A DNA stretch of 64,000 bases from Opitutia bacterium UBA7876. GTDB taxonomy: Bacteria > Verrucomicrobiota > Verrucomicrobiia > Opitutales > Seribacteraceae. The stretch is taken from contig DLRY01000028.1 of NCBI GenBank assembly GCA_002500665.1, positions 73,024 to 137,023 on the forward strand, in the 5' to 3' direction. The notes below the pieces were generated by a model. That model saw nothing but the letters and a program-made list of their open reading frames with translations, had not been told where the DNA came from and searched no databases. Shown piece after piece: positions 15,841-24,401 of the stretch (positions are counted from its first letter, which is position 1; the number at the start of each line of letters is the position of its first letter). A program made the translations under genes and the position numbers.

Positions 15841-18800
15841 TTACTTAATGAGGCCCATAACGACCAACTCGAGCATCTTGTCGAGGGTATTGAGGACGCG
15901 CGAGGATGCCTGGAAGGACCTCTGGAATTGCATCAGGTCGGCAACTTCCTCGTCGATCGAAACCGAACTGACTGCCCTTCTCTGGTCCAGGAGAAGGGTC
16001 TCGATGGTTTCCTGGTGCCCGATGTTTTCGTTTACGTCGGAAAGGGTGTTGCCCAAATCCGCGTTCATATTCGAAATCATGCTGGTAAACTCCCCGTTAC
16101 CAAGCTCGGCCACCGAGAGTGCGATCTCATTGGAAGCTTCGTCGAAGTCATTGCTCGCCTTGAGTCCCTCTGCGGTAAGATCATCGTGAATCACGAGCGA
16201 ACTAGCCAGGTTCCAGCTATTGTCGAGCACCGCATCGAAGGAGAAGTTGTCACCGAAAAGAAAAGCCTTTGATCCCTCGTTGATCCTGAAGGGAAGAGTA
16301 TCGTATCCCAATAATGTCGAGCGGCCCTCATTGTCGCCGGTACCTGGCATCCCGTCGTCTCCCGGGTAAGAGGGATCCGCCTCAGTGGTGACGTTCTTCA
16401 TCCTGCGGGCGCTGGCGTAAAACTGGAAGATCGAGTCCTTGTTGAGGGCAATCTTCAAGTCGTCGTCGTAGGGATCGCCGGAATCGTCCGCAAAACCATC
16501 GTTGCCCCGGATGTAGTAGTCCTGGAGCTTGAAGTCGCTAAGCCCAAGCTTAGTCGGGTCGGGGTGATTGACCGGCAGGTCGTCCGGCACGACCGGGGAA
16601 ATGCTGCTCAAGGTAAAGGTATCGGACTCGCCAAACGGCAGGATCATGTTGGTCTCGTCCTTAAAAAGCCTCAGTTCCCCGTTGCCTTCAGCACCATAGA
16701 GACCTAGATCTTCCATGTAGGTATTGCTGCCGAGGGTTGGTCGGGTCAGGTTGGCCTTGAAGCCAAAAAGATATTCGCTGGGTGCGTCGTCCGGGTTGTA
16801 AATCGTGTTAACCTGCTCAACGAAGGTTGAAACGAAGCCGTTCAAGGAAGTGCGGAACTTCTCGATATCCACCAAACGAGATTTCTGGTAGCCGTGAATA
16901 GAGCCCGACTCGAGCTTAACCTCGGGTCCGGTGGTACCATCCTGGTTCTTGACGAAGAGCGCATCCGTGGAGGGAAAACCCGAGCCCTTGTTGAGAATGT
17001 TCATGCTCTTGATTTCTCCGTCCTGCACGATGGCCTCGGCCACGCCCACATTGACCTCGACCAAACCGCCACCAGCCACGTTCCAACCGATCGGGGCGGA
17101 CCTGCGATGAATGGAAGGGGCGGGCAAGCCCGAGTTCGGATCGGACTTGAAAATATGGAAATTCTTAACCCATTGGTCATCATTGGGGTTGAAGGAGGCA
17201 ACGTACTCCTTGCTGCCTGCAATCGTGGCGGGTTGGGCCTTGACCAGGAAATGAGTCTGGGTGGCTTGGTGGTAATAGACCTTGCCGTCTTCGAGGGGAA
17301 GCTCGGTCTGGGTGGTGGTAACGGCTTGCCCTGTGGCTTGGTCTAGGGTGGTAACGGTCTTCTCTTGGGGCAGGGTTTCGACCGTCGGCACGGTGTCGTC
17401 GGCGTAGGCTCCTAATCGCTCGAAGTCGGAATTAGAGTTGCCCGGATTGGAGCTAGAATTTGCGGGGACGTCCGTCAGGGCCATAAAGAAAGCACCTTCC
17501 ACGTTGCTGGTTGAACCAGCTCCGACATAATGAAAGATATCGCCGGCCTTAAGATCTTGCCCATTGGGCCAAGTCAAAGCCGCGGCTTGAGACTTGAGCG
17601 GCAGGTTGCCCCCGATGGAGATGACCCCACGATTCGGATCGGAAGGGGTGGTTAGGTTTGAAAGATCAACCCCCTTGGCTAGATCCCTCAAGGCCTGGTA
17701 GAAATTTCCGTTGTACTTGAAAACTTCCCCGTAGCCATAACCACGGGAGGTGAGGACTGTATTGTTCTCGGCATTCTGCACCCCGAGTTCCTCATTGATC
17801 GGGCCCAAGTTAGCCGTCGCTTGGTAAAGCTTGCCCTCGTAGTAGATCTGGTCGCCCTTGGCAACGTATTCCACATCGGAATGACTCCTCTTGGTCTCGG
17901 TGAAAATACCATTGGGAAGAGGTTCCTTGATGACCATGAATTTGGTCTCGTCGGCCAGCAAGTCGTCCTTAATGGTGTTGCTTAGAGCCTGGTAATAGTT
18001 GGCTCCTTGGTAAAAGACTTCCCCGGCTTTCCTAGCCTCGGTCGACTTGAGAGGGTCGGCGACGGCCCCTCCGGCAGCGGGAGCGGCGGCGAAGTTGTTG
18101 GCTGGTTCGACTTGAGTGTCTACGGGTTGACCGGCTTGAAGGGTTGGGTCCGGTTGACCGGCTGCGGCGGCAGCCTGCTGCTGGGCATTGGTATTGGTTG
18201 CAGCGGTCACGGGATCAATGATCTTGGGTGGCAAAAGGGTAAAGAGAAGAGGACCGTCCGAGTCCTTGTACCTCGACCCGCCGTCGAGAACCTCAAAGCG
18301 ACCAAGCTTGCCGTCCGAGCCAACCTTGGCCCTTACCTTGGCCGTTTTGCCGGAGGCATCCCTGGGAGCGGCAAGGCTGAACTCCTGTCCCCAGTCGTTG
18401 CTGAAACCAAGAACCCCGTCCTTGTTTAGAATCTCAAGTTGCGTAGGAGGAGATCCGGCCTGGCTATCTACGAACAGATTTAGGAAACCGGTCGGGTTAT
18501 TCTGCTCATCGACCTCGGCCTTGGTGGTAAAATTGACGTAACCGGCCAATTGCTCCAAAAGAGCCTGTCTTTCGTCTCGGTAGGAGACAGCCTTACCTTG
18601 GTCGAGAAGCTCGAACCTGCGCACCTGGATGTTGGTCTCGTGAATCTGGGCCAAAATGCGGTTTGCGTCCTCAACCGACCTTTCGATGGTTTCGGTCAGG
18701 TCGGACTCGATCGACTCAAGACTTTTGCCGGCCTCGTTAAACCTCTTGACCAAGGTCTGGATCTTGTGGAAGAGCTCCTGCTTGATGGCCGGTTCGTAGG

Positions 18801-19233
18801 GGGAAGCGGATAGCTCCTCGAAAGTGTTGAAGAAATCGTTGAGGGCTCGCGTCAGGCTGCCGGGAGCAAGATCGCTTTCATGCAAGTCGTCGAGCCCTAC
18901 GTTCACGCCCTGCCGAGTGATTTCCTCCCCTAGCGCAACTTGTAAAAGCTCGAGAACTTCCTTCTGGGCGGCGAGAGACTTGCCGTTTCCGACCTCGTTT
19001 ACGACCCGGCGATCCAGCAACTCGCTTCGTGCGTGTTCCACTCCGGCTACCTCGAGAGAGGAGGAAAGTAAGCCGCCAAAAGCCTTGTGCATGACGCCCT
19101 CACGGGCAAGCACGCGTTGGCGGGCGTACTTCTCGTCATTGACGTGAGCTAGGTTTTGACCAGCCACTTCAGCAGTCCTCGCATGGTAGCGGAGGGCTTC
19201 GCTGTTCTTGGAAATTTCTCCTAAAAGTGACAC
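15841..19233 (-). CDS. flgK: Enlarged hook-associated protein FlgK (HAP1)
   Basis: FlgK is the first junction protein on the hook. The N-terminal region (about 1-240) has the FlgK layout ALRYHARTAEVAGQNLAHVN, LNDFFNTFEELSASPYEPAI and YRDERQALLEQLAGYVNF. The C-terminus (about 1040-1130) has SVSIDEEVADLMQFQRSFQA and SRVLNTLDKMLELV. At 1130 residues it is about twice the usual length. The insert includes an Ala/Gln/Pro-rich linker (about 341-395) and at least five short aromatic repeats (400-420, 456-478, 498-520, 560-592, 646-668; for example GDQIYYEGKLYQAT), matching those in FlgL. A second repeat type, an acidic-glycine strand pair at 301-334 and 725-765, also recurs in FlgL. The gene is 6 bp from flgL. 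Confidence 0.92.
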   Translation of the reverse strand: MSLLGEISKNSEALRYHARTAEVAGQNLAHVNDEKYARQRVLAREGVMHKAFGGLLSSSLEVAGVEHARSELLDRRVVNEVGNGKSLAAQKEVLELLQVALGEEITRQGVNVGLDDLHESDLAPGSLTRALNDFFNTFEELSASPYEPAIKQELFHKIQTLVKRFNEAGKSLESIESDLTETIERSVEDANRILAQIHETNIQVRRFELLDQGKAVSYRDERQALLEQLAGYVNFTTKAEVDEQNNPTGFLNLFVDSQAGSPPTQLEILNKDGVLGFSNDWGQEFSLAAPRDASGKTAKVRAKVGSDGKLGRFEVLDGGSRYKDSDGPLLFTLLPPKIIDPVTAATNTNAQQQAAAAAGQPDPTLQAGQPVDTQVEPANNFAAAPAAGGAVADPLKSTEARKAGEVFYQGANYYQALSNTIKDDLLADETKFMVIKEPLPNGIFTETKRSHSDVEYVAKGDQIYYEGKLYQATANLGPINEELGVQNAENNTVLTSRGYGYGEVFKYNGNFYQALRDLAKGVDLSNLTTPSDPNRGVISIGGNLPLKSQAAALTWPNGQDLKAGDIFHYVGAGSTSNVEGAFFMALTDVPANSSSNPGNSNSDFERLGAYADDTVPTVETLPQEKTVTTLDQATGQAVTTTQTELPLEDGKVYYHQATQTHFLVKAQPATIAGSKEYVASFNPNDDQWVKNFHIFKSDPNSGLPAPSIHRRSAPIGWNVAGGGLVEVNVGVAEAIVQDGEIKSMNILNKGSGFPSTDALFVKNQDGTTGPEVKLESGSIHGYQKSRLVDIEKFRTSLNGFVSTFVEQVNTIYNPDDAPSEYLFGFKANLTRPTLGSNTYMEDLGLYGAEGNGELRLFKDETNMILPFGESDTFTLSSISPVVPDDLPVNHPDPTKLGLSDFKLQDYYIRGNDGFADDSGDPYDDDLKIALNKDSIFQFYASARRMKNVTTEADPSYPGDDGMPGTGDNEGRSTLLGYDTLPFRINEGSKAFLFGDNFSFDAVLDNSWNLASSLVIHDDLTAEGLKASNDFDEASNEIALSVAELGNGEFTSMISNMNADLGNTLSDVNENIGHQETIETLLLDQRRAVSSVSIDEEVADLMQFQRSFQASSRVLNTLDKMLELVVMGLIK
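17230..18036 (-). repeat. Aromatic GD-x-V/Y-x-A repeats inside FlgK
   Basis: Five related segments share a Gly-Asp/Glu, hydrophobic pair, aromatic, Gly, Tyr-x-Ala pattern: AGEVFYQGANYYQAL, GDQIYYEGKLYQAT, YGEVFKYNGNFYQAL, AGDIFHYVGAGS...FFMAL and DGKVYYHQATQTHFLVK. They correspond to the core of the longer repeats in the adjacent FlgL, but most lack the leading tryptophan. Confidence 0.65.
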
Positions 19234-19254
19234 GTTTCTTGGATAAAGGGCTAG

Positions 19255-19785
19255 CTAGGCGGATTCGTTGAGGGTTGAGCGATCCTCCGTCGAAAGATTG
19301 GAAAGGTCGCCGCTCTTGTCGTAGGTCTTGGAATGGGCTGCTGGATCAGTGACTCCAAGGATTTGGTCGGTCACCTCGGTCAAGCGGGAGAGCAATCGTT
19401 GGTTTTGCTCGATCTTCCTCCTGATACGAGAGATGAGGCCATTGATTTCCTCGATGATGCTCTCGAACATGGGACGAGTGACGTCCGGAAAATGATGAAC
19501 CAGTTCACTGAGCGAGGACTCGTTGGGCTCTCCATAGGAAGAAGCTAGGGTGGAAACGAAGCCCTGACGACGGCGCTGGAGGATTTGGCTGGCCTCCATC
19601 TGCGTTTGCACGGACTGATTTATCTCGAGCAGGCTTTCGGGGCGACGGTTGACGATGCTTTGCTGTTGCGCGTTGAGCAAACCCATCAAGCCCCCGTATT
19701 CCTGGAGCTCGTCCCTAAGCAGTCCGAGCAGGTCCTCCCAATTGAAAGAGGAGCCAACATTCGGAACTTGGGCGGCTTGAACCAT
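19255..19785 (-). CDS. flgN: Probable flagellar export chaperone FlgN
   Basis: FlgN keeps FlgK and FlgL unfolded and soluble in the cytoplasm before export. The 176-residue protein is almost entirely helical: the long heptad-rich stretches LLGLLRDELQEYGGLMGLLN, SLLEINQSVQTQMEASQI and RIRRKIEQNQRLLSRLTEV suggest an antiparallel coiled coil, the FlgN fold. Identity within the family is always low, so the call rests on helical pattern, size and position directly upstream of flgK, 2 bp after flgJ. Its clients here are unusually large, which may impose special demands on the chaperone. Confidence 0.75.
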   Translation of the reverse strand: MVQAAQVPNVGSSFNWEDLLGLLRDELQEYGGLMGLLNAQQQSIVNRRPESLLEINQSVQTQMEASQILQRRRQGFVSTLASSYGEPNESSLSELVHHFPDVTRPMFESIIEEINGLISRIRRKIEQNQRLLSRLTEVTDQILGVTDPAAHSKTYDKSGDLSNLSTEDRSTLNESA

Positions 19786-19787
19786 GA

Positions 19788-20153
19788 TTACTTCCCTGGA
19801 TCAGCCTTGAAGGACGGCTTCTGATCAACGTCCGCAGGCTTCGCGTTGGGATGATTAAGTTGCTGTTGGAGGATGGTCGAGACACCAAAGCCTCCCCCGC
19901 TGGCAATGCTTTCGGAAATCGCATCAGTGAAGAAATGACGGTAGAGACGGTGAGCATTACCGTCCTCGTTGAAGACACCCTTGAACATCGGCTTGAGAGC
20001 CTCCTTGAGGAACTGCTTGACCAAGACGGACTCAAACTGCTGGCTCACCGCTGCGGTCTTTTGCTGCTCGCTGACGTGCTTGGAATGAGCCATCTCCATG
20101 AGCATGGAAGAGTCCATGCCCACGTATTGCTTTCCTATGCCATTAGTTTCCAT
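19788..20153 (-). CDS. flgJ: FlgJ-like rod-binding protein without muramidase domain
   Basis: A 121-residue protein matching the N-terminal rod-binding domain of FlgJ: QFESVLVKQFLKEALKPMF, then HRLYRHFFTDAISESIASGG and FGVSTILQQQL. It scaffolds polymerising rod subunits in the periplasm. The C-terminal glycosidase (muramidase) domain found in enterobacterial FlgJ is missing, as in several other phyla, so the peptidoglycan-cutting enzyme must come from another gene not seen here. It lies 8 bp after flgI and 2 bp before flgN. Confidence 0.88.
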   Translation of the reverse strand: METNGIGKQYVGMDSSMLMEMAHSKHVSEQQKTAAVSQQFESVLVKQFLKEALKPMFKGVFNEDGNAHRLYRHFFTDAISESIASGGGFGVSTILQQQLNHPNAKPADVDQKPSFKADPGK

Positions 20154-20161
20154 TGTCTCGG

Positions 20162-21277
20162 TCAGTTGATGATGAGCTCAGCCTGAAGGGCGCCCGCGTT
20201 TTTGATGGACTGAAGGATGGAGGTCATTTCCCTGGTGGTCAGACCTAGCTTGTTCAGAGCCGAGGCCAATTCGTTGACGGTAGAGGCGCCTGGAGGGTCG
20301 AGCTCGTCAAGGGGTTCGAAGCGACCGACTTCCTCGATCAGGTCGGCATTTTCCCCCTGCATCACGGTAGTGGCTCCCTGGGAGAAAGGAAGAGGCTGAC
20401 TGACACCGGTAGTGGGGTTGAGGAAAATGGTGATGTTGCTGCTGCTCACGGCAACCGGGGAAATCCTCACGTTCTGTGTTGCCACGATGGTTCCCGTCCT
20501 TTCGTTGATAATGACCCGGGCGGGAACGTCTGGCTTGACGTCGATTCCGCCTATTGCTGCGAGAAAGTTGGTGGTTTGCCCTTGGAAATTAGTGGGAACT
20601 CGGATGTTAACCAGACCACTGTCCTTGGCTAGTGAGGTACCGGGATAGTACTTGTTGATGGAATCCGCAATCTTGACCGCGGTGAGGGAATCGGGTGAAC
20701 GAAGGATAAGCTCTAGCTCACCGCCGTTTACAACCTTGCTCTCGATCTCCCTCTCAATGGTCGCGCCATTACTCACCATGCCGACCGTAGGGTGGTTAAC
20801 CTGGACGTTGGCCCCTCCGGCGTTGCCCGCGGAAAGACCGCCCACGCTAACCGGGCCTTGAGCGACAGAGTAAACCTTCCCGTCGGCCCCGTAAAGCGGG
20901 GTTTGCAAAAGAACGCCCCCTTGCAGGGAATCTGCGTTGCCGATCGATGAAACGGTTACGTCCATCTTGGCTCCCTCCTTGGCGAAAGGACCGATGTCGG
21001 CCGTAACGATGACGGCGGCGATGTTGCGGGACTTGTCCGCCTTGTCCGCCCGGATTCCCAAGCTTTCGAGGGCATTGAGGATGCCAAGCTCGGTGTACTC
21101 GATCCGTGAATCGCCCTGCCCCGCCAAGCCGGTCACGATCCCATAGCCGTAGAGCTGGTTGCTCCTGCTTCCGCGGACGTCGGTCAGGTCCTTGATGCGG
21201 GCCCCGAAAACGGAAGATGCTCCCAGTAGAAAAAGGGAGCAGAAAATCGCGAGTTCTGAAAATCTGGGTTTATGCAT
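20162..21277 (-). CDS. flgI: Flagellar P-ring protein FlgI
   Basis: FlgI forms the periplasmic P-ring bushing around the rod. The 371-residue precursor has a Sec signal peptide (AIFCSLFLLGASSVFGA, cleavage near residue 25). The family blocks follow: RIKDLTDVRGSRSNQLYGYG, VTGLAGQGDS, IAAVIVTADIGPFAKEGAKM, SSIGNADSLQGGVLLQTPLY, DVPARVIINERTGTIVATQN and VRISPVAVSSSNITI, ending VNELASALNKLGLT and SILQSIKNAGAL. Presence of FlgI and FlgH implies a diderm envelope. The length is normal, and it sits between flgH and flgJ with 8-bp gaps. Confidence 0.97.
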   Translation of the reverse strand: MHKPRFSELAIFCSLFLLGASSVFGARIKDLTDVRGSRSNQLYGYGIVTGLAGQGDSRIEYTELGILNALESLGIRADKADKSRNIAAVIVTADIGPFAKEGAKMDVTVSSIGNADSLQGGVLLQTPLYGADGKVYSVAQGPVSVGGLSAGNAGGANVQVNHPTVGMVSNGATIEREIESKVVNGGELELILRSPDSLTAVKIADSINKYYPGTSLAKDSGLVNIRVPTNFQGQTTNFLAAIGGIDVKPDVPARVIINERTGTIVATQNVRISPVAVSSSNITIFLNPTTGVSQPLPFSQGATTVMQGENADLIEEVGRFEPLDELDPPGASTVNELASALNKLGLTTREMTSILQSIKNAGALQAELIIN

Positions 21278-21285
21278 AATCTTGG

Positions 21286-21927
21286 TTAAAAAGGATTGAT
21301 GATGGTCGCGAGTCTCTGGTACCAGCTTTCCTTTTGGGCGTCGTTAAGGCTTCCCTTGGAGACGAATTCGATCTGGGCGTCGGCAATGTACTGGGAGGAA
21401 ACGATGTTGCGGTACCTGAGACCATCCTTAAACCCGAAGCCGATATCCTCCTTCCGAACCATTCCCTTGAGAACCGCATAATAGCTCTCGCCTGAAAAGG
21501 TAACCATTCTGGCTCCCTCCAGCACCAGAACACCGTTCGGAAGAACGTCTATCACCACCACACTGACCCGACCCTTCAGGTTCTGGGTATTTGCGATCGA
21601 CCCACCTCCCTTGTTGCTGCTCTTGGTCTCGATCTCGGTTCCGGGAAGTCCGCCGTTGTGCTTACCCATGTTGCTGTTCGCAAAAAGGAACTGCTTGACC
21701 GCATTTTCCACCTGAGACTGCCGACTGCGTACGGAATTCTGAGAAGCGGCAAGGGAGGAACTCTCGGAAACGTCGATGGTAATGAGGTCACCCACCGCAT
21801 AAGCCCTTTTGCCTACGAAAAGTCCCTTCTGGGAATTGGTGCTCTTCATCCACAGGGATACCGCCTGAAGGGCGGGGGCGGACGAAAAAGCCAGGAACAA
21901 CAAGGAAAGCAAGATTGATTTAGACAT
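21286..21927 (-). CDS. flgH: Flagellar L-ring protein FlgH lacking a lipobox
   Basis: FlgH forms the L-ring in the outer membrane. The 213-residue protein has SLWMKSTNSQKGLFVGKRAY, VGDLITIDVSESSSLAAS, LKGRVSVVVIDVLPNGVLVL and SSQYIADAQIEFVSKGSLND, all FlgH hallmarks. FlgH is normally a lipoprotein with a Leu-x-Gly-Cys lipobox. Here the signal sequence ILLSLLFLAFSSAPALQA has no cysteine, so it is probably cleaved by ordinary signal peptidase. Anchoring would then rely on protein contacts only. It sits 1 bp after flgA and 8 bp before flgI. Confidence 0.95.
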   Translation of the reverse strand: MSKSILLSLLFLAFSSAPALQAVSLWMKSTNSQKGLFVGKRAYAVGDLITIDVSESSSLAASQNSVRSRQSQVENAVKQFLFANSNMGKHNGGLPGTEIETKSSNKGGGSIANTQNLKGRVSVVVIDVLPNGVLVLEGARMVTFSGESYYAVLKGMVRKEDIGFGFKDGLRYRNIVSSQYIADAQIEFVSKGSLNDAQKESWYQRLATIINPF

Positions 21928-21928
21928 G

Positions 21929-22753
21929 TTAGAGATGTACCTTTACGCTGTTTTGGTTAAGGACCTTGGCGGGAAACTCCTTCTTGGAGGAAAGGTTCTT
22001 GATCGTGACGATCCCGCCTTCAACCCCATCCTCAAGGGCCATCCCCTTCATGGTAACGTAAATGCCGCTACCCGAGGCAAAGACGTCGACGATTTGGCCT
22101 CTCTTGACGAGGACGACCTTGGAAAGGTTGTTCCATTTCAGCGGGCTGTTCGCCTTCAGTCCGGAGCCAAGCTGGTAGCCGGAGAGACGGGAATTTGCGG
22201 GGACCGAACCAGCGTGCTGCTTGAGAACGTCGACGAGACGAGTGGAAAGATTGGAGGGATGGAGGCGGGTTCCCCTGGCGAGGGGAGACTTGGAATAGAA
22301 AACCTCAACATAATGAGCCAGACGGATGGGCTCGGCAAAGCGCCCGATCTCCTTGCCCTGATCCCAGATGCTGAAGCGTACGAAGGTACTGGGAGTAAGC
22401 TCGTCAGGGGAACAGTCCTTGATCTTGAGCATGAAACTGGGGCTCGAGGAGATACTCTTCCATTCACGCGTCAAGAAGGCGGAAACGGTCCCGCTTACCT
22501 GGAAGCGGTGGGCAAGCGCCTCCCCCAAGCGCTTCTCGACGACGTTCCGGTCGAGCACGATGGGGGCCGAGGCCATAAAGGCTTTCTCGTCACGAGGGAG
22601 AGTTGGGTGAGGAGAAATCAGGGCGGAAGATTTTACCACATAGCGTGCGCCCGCGGGACGAGGGGCAACCTCCAGAGGATCAAGGAAACGACCAACGTCG
22701 GCCGTCGCCACAAGGACGGGAACAAGGAGGAAGAAGGTAAAAAAGGACCGCAT
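21929..22753 (-). CDS. flgA: Flagellar P-ring assembly chaperone FlgA
   Basis: FlgA is a periplasmic chaperone that helps FlgI assemble into the P-ring. The 274-residue precursor begins with a hydrophobic signal (FFTFFLLVPVLVATADVG). The C-terminal half holds the SAF/FlgA domain: SPLARGTRLHPSNLSTRLVD, GYQLGSGLKANSPLKW, VVLVKRGQIVDVFASGSGIY and VEGGIVTIKNLSSKKEFPAKVL. The N-terminal part is less conserved, as usual. It is 2 bp from flgG and 1 bp from flgH, so the three are clearly coexpressed. Confidence 0.93.
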   Translation of the reverse strand: MRSFFTFFLLVPVLVATADVGRFLDPLEVAPRPAGARYVVKSSALISPHPTLPRDEKAFMASAPIVLDRNVVEKRLGEALAHRFQVSGTVSAFLTREWKSISSSPSFMLKIKDCSPDELTPSTFVRFSIWDQGKEIGRFAEPIRLAHYVEVFYSKSPLARGTRLHPSNLSTRLVDVLKQHAGSVPANSRLSGYQLGSGLKANSPLKWNNLSKVVLVKRGQIVDVFASGSGIYVTMKGMALEDGVEGGIVTIKNLSSKKEFPAKVLNQNSVKVHL

Positions 22754-22755
22754 CC

Positions 22756-23538
22756 TTACCTCTTCAATTGGTTGACCCGGGCCAACATGTCGTCCGAAGT
22801 CTGTATGGACTTCGAGTTAATCTCGTAGGCGCGCTGGGCGATGATCATGTTGACCATCTCCTCAACCACGTTGACGTTGGACATTTCAAGGTATCCTTGC
22901 TGCAGGACGCCAAAGCCGTTTTCACCGGGAGCACCAATCTCGGGAGCCCCGCTGGCCTCGGTCTCGATAAAGAGGTTGCCGCCCATGGCCTTGAGACCGG
23001 CTGGGTTAGGAAAACGAACCAGCTCGAGCTGACCGATAATCTGGGTGCCGTCCGCAGTCTCCACCGAGACCTCTCCGGTAGGGGAGACGAAAACGTTGGT
23101 CACTTCCGGGTCAATCTGAAGACCAGCGGCCAAGGGAAGGGCGTCGGCCGTAGTGATCTGGCCATCAGGGCCCACCTTGAAAGCGCCGTCCCTGGTGTAG
23201 GCTTCGGTGCCGTCGGGCCGCTCAACCTGGAAAAAACCGATGCCGTCTATGGCAACGTCCATTTTCTCGCTCGTTTGGGTAAGCTGCCCTTGGGTAAAGA
23301 TCTTGGCCGTGGAAACGACCTTGGTACCATTGCCCATCTCGACCCCGGTTGGGATTACGTTACCGGCCCCAGTCTGGCCTCCCGCTTGACGTGGGTTTTG
23401 GTAAAGAAGATCCTGAAACTCGATCTTGTTCTTTTTGTACCCCGTGGTATTGACGTTGGCAATGTTGTTGGAGATGACGTTCAGGTTGAGCTGCTGAGCC
23501 TGCATCCCGGTCGCGCCAGAATATAGTGATAGATTCAT
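22756..23538 (-). CDS. flgG: Distal rod protein FlgG
   Basis: FlgG polymerises into the distal rod of the drive shaft. It has 260 residues, the standard length. The N-terminus SGATGMQAQQLNLNVISNNI with ANVNTTGYKKNKIEFQDLLY, central VERPDGTEAYTRDGAF and KVGPDGQITTADALPLA, and C-terminal GYLEMSNVNVVEEMVNMI with YEINSKSIQTSDDMLARVNQ are typical. The QTGAGNVIPTGVEMGNGTKV block distinguishes FlgG from FlgF. It follows flgF by 22 bp. Confidence 0.97.
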   Translation of the reverse strand: MNLSLYSGATGMQAQQLNLNVISNNIANVNTTGYKKNKIEFQDLLYQNPRQAGGQTGAGNVIPTGVEMGNGTKVVSTAKIFTQGQLTQTSEKMDVAIDGIGFFQVERPDGTEAYTRDGAFKVGPDGQITTADALPLAAGLQIDPEVTNVFVSPTGEVSVETADGTQIIGQLELVRFPNPAGLKAMGGNLFIETEASGAPEIGAPGENGFGVLQQGYLEMSNVNVVEEMVNMIIAQRAYEINSKSIQTSDDMLARVNQLKR

Positions 23539-23560
23539 GAGTCAGGTTGGATGGTTAAGG

Positions 23561-24322
23561 TTATTGAGTCTGGCCTAGCGTGCCAATGGCCTTGCCGATG
23601 TTCTGGTCGAAGGTCTGGATCATCTTCTGGTTGGCCTCATGGGCCCGGGAAACCTCGATCAGCCCGATCATTTCCTCAATAGCGGAAACGTTGCTGTTCT
23701 CCAGGTAGCCCTGCATAATGGTGAATTGCTGTTGCTCGGCGGGCTGGGGTTCCACATCCGCCTCCTTGGCGACGAAGCCTCCTCCCACCTTCTGAAGATC
23801 GAGGAGTGGATTCTCGAAGACGAAAACCCCGACCTGTCCGACGTTTTCCCCATTCTGAAAAATCTGGCCTTCCTTGTCCACGGTAAGGTCTCCGCCCCCA
23901 GGCACGGTCTGGATGGGGGCTCCCCCAACATCCGCAAACTGGTGACCCATGCTGTTGACCAGCTCGCCGTCAGCATTGACGTAGAACTGACCATCCCGGG
24001 TATAGACGGAATCGCCGTTCTCGTTGAGCAGGGCGAAAAAGCCCTCTCCGCGAAGGGCCAGATCCATCGGGTTGTTGGTTTCGCGCAACTCGCCTTCATG
24101 GTAATCCACCTGGTTCTTCATAACGGGAAAAGAGCCCGGCATCTCATTCTTGAGCTTGTCATGGGTGCTCCTGGCAATCTCGCCACCCTCGACCGCCTCG
24201 AAGCTGACGGCGACTTTCTTAAAGCCAGCGACGTGACTGGCGGCTATGTTGTTGGCAATGACGTTCTGGTACTGCTCAAGGCCGCGGAGGGCCGATGCGT
24301 TCTCATAAAGCGATAAATTCAC
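23561..24322 (-). CDS. flgF: Proximal rod protein FlgF
   Basis: A 253-residue rod protein of the FlgF/FlgG family: NLSLYENASALRGLEQYQNV with IANNIAASHVAGFKKVAVSF at the start, LALRGEGFFALLNENGD in the middle, and GYLENSNVSAIEEMIGLIEV with RAHEANQKMIQTFDQNIGKA at the end. I place the start at GTG 24322, which aligns with the FlgG N-terminus. An in-frame ATG at 24382 would add a hydrophobic 20-residue leader unlike the family. A CACAC-GA-GTGTG inverted repeat overlaps the chosen start, which has no strong Shine-Dalgarno. It precedes flgG, as in most bacteria. Confidence 0.9.
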   Translation of the reverse strand: MNLSLYENASALRGLEQYQNVIANNIAASHVAGFKKVAVSFEAVEGGEIARSTHDKLKNEMPGSFPVMKNQVDYHEGELRETNNPMDLALRGEGFFALLNENGDSVYTRDGQFYVNADGELVNSMGHQFADVGGAPIQTVPGGGDLTVDKEGQIFQNGENVGQVGVFVFENPLLDLQKVGGGFVAKEADVEPQPAEQQQFTIMQGYLENSNVSAIEEMIGLIEVSRAHEANQKMIQTFDQNIGKAIGTLGQTQ

Positions 24323-24401
24323 ACGAGTGTGAAAGCAAAAAACGCGCCAGAAGATCAAAGAAAGAGCCCAAGAAGATCCCAACCCAGGGGAAATCAGGGC
24401 T

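Noticed and set aside
21926..22828. A 300-codon plus-strand frame opposite flgA and flgG
   Set aside because: Antisense to two secure genes with tight operon spacing; no recognisable domain.
24323..24382. Upstream in-frame extension of flgF to an ATG at 24382
   Set aside because: It would add a hydrophobic leader not found in rod proteins; the GTG at 24322 aligns with FlgG.
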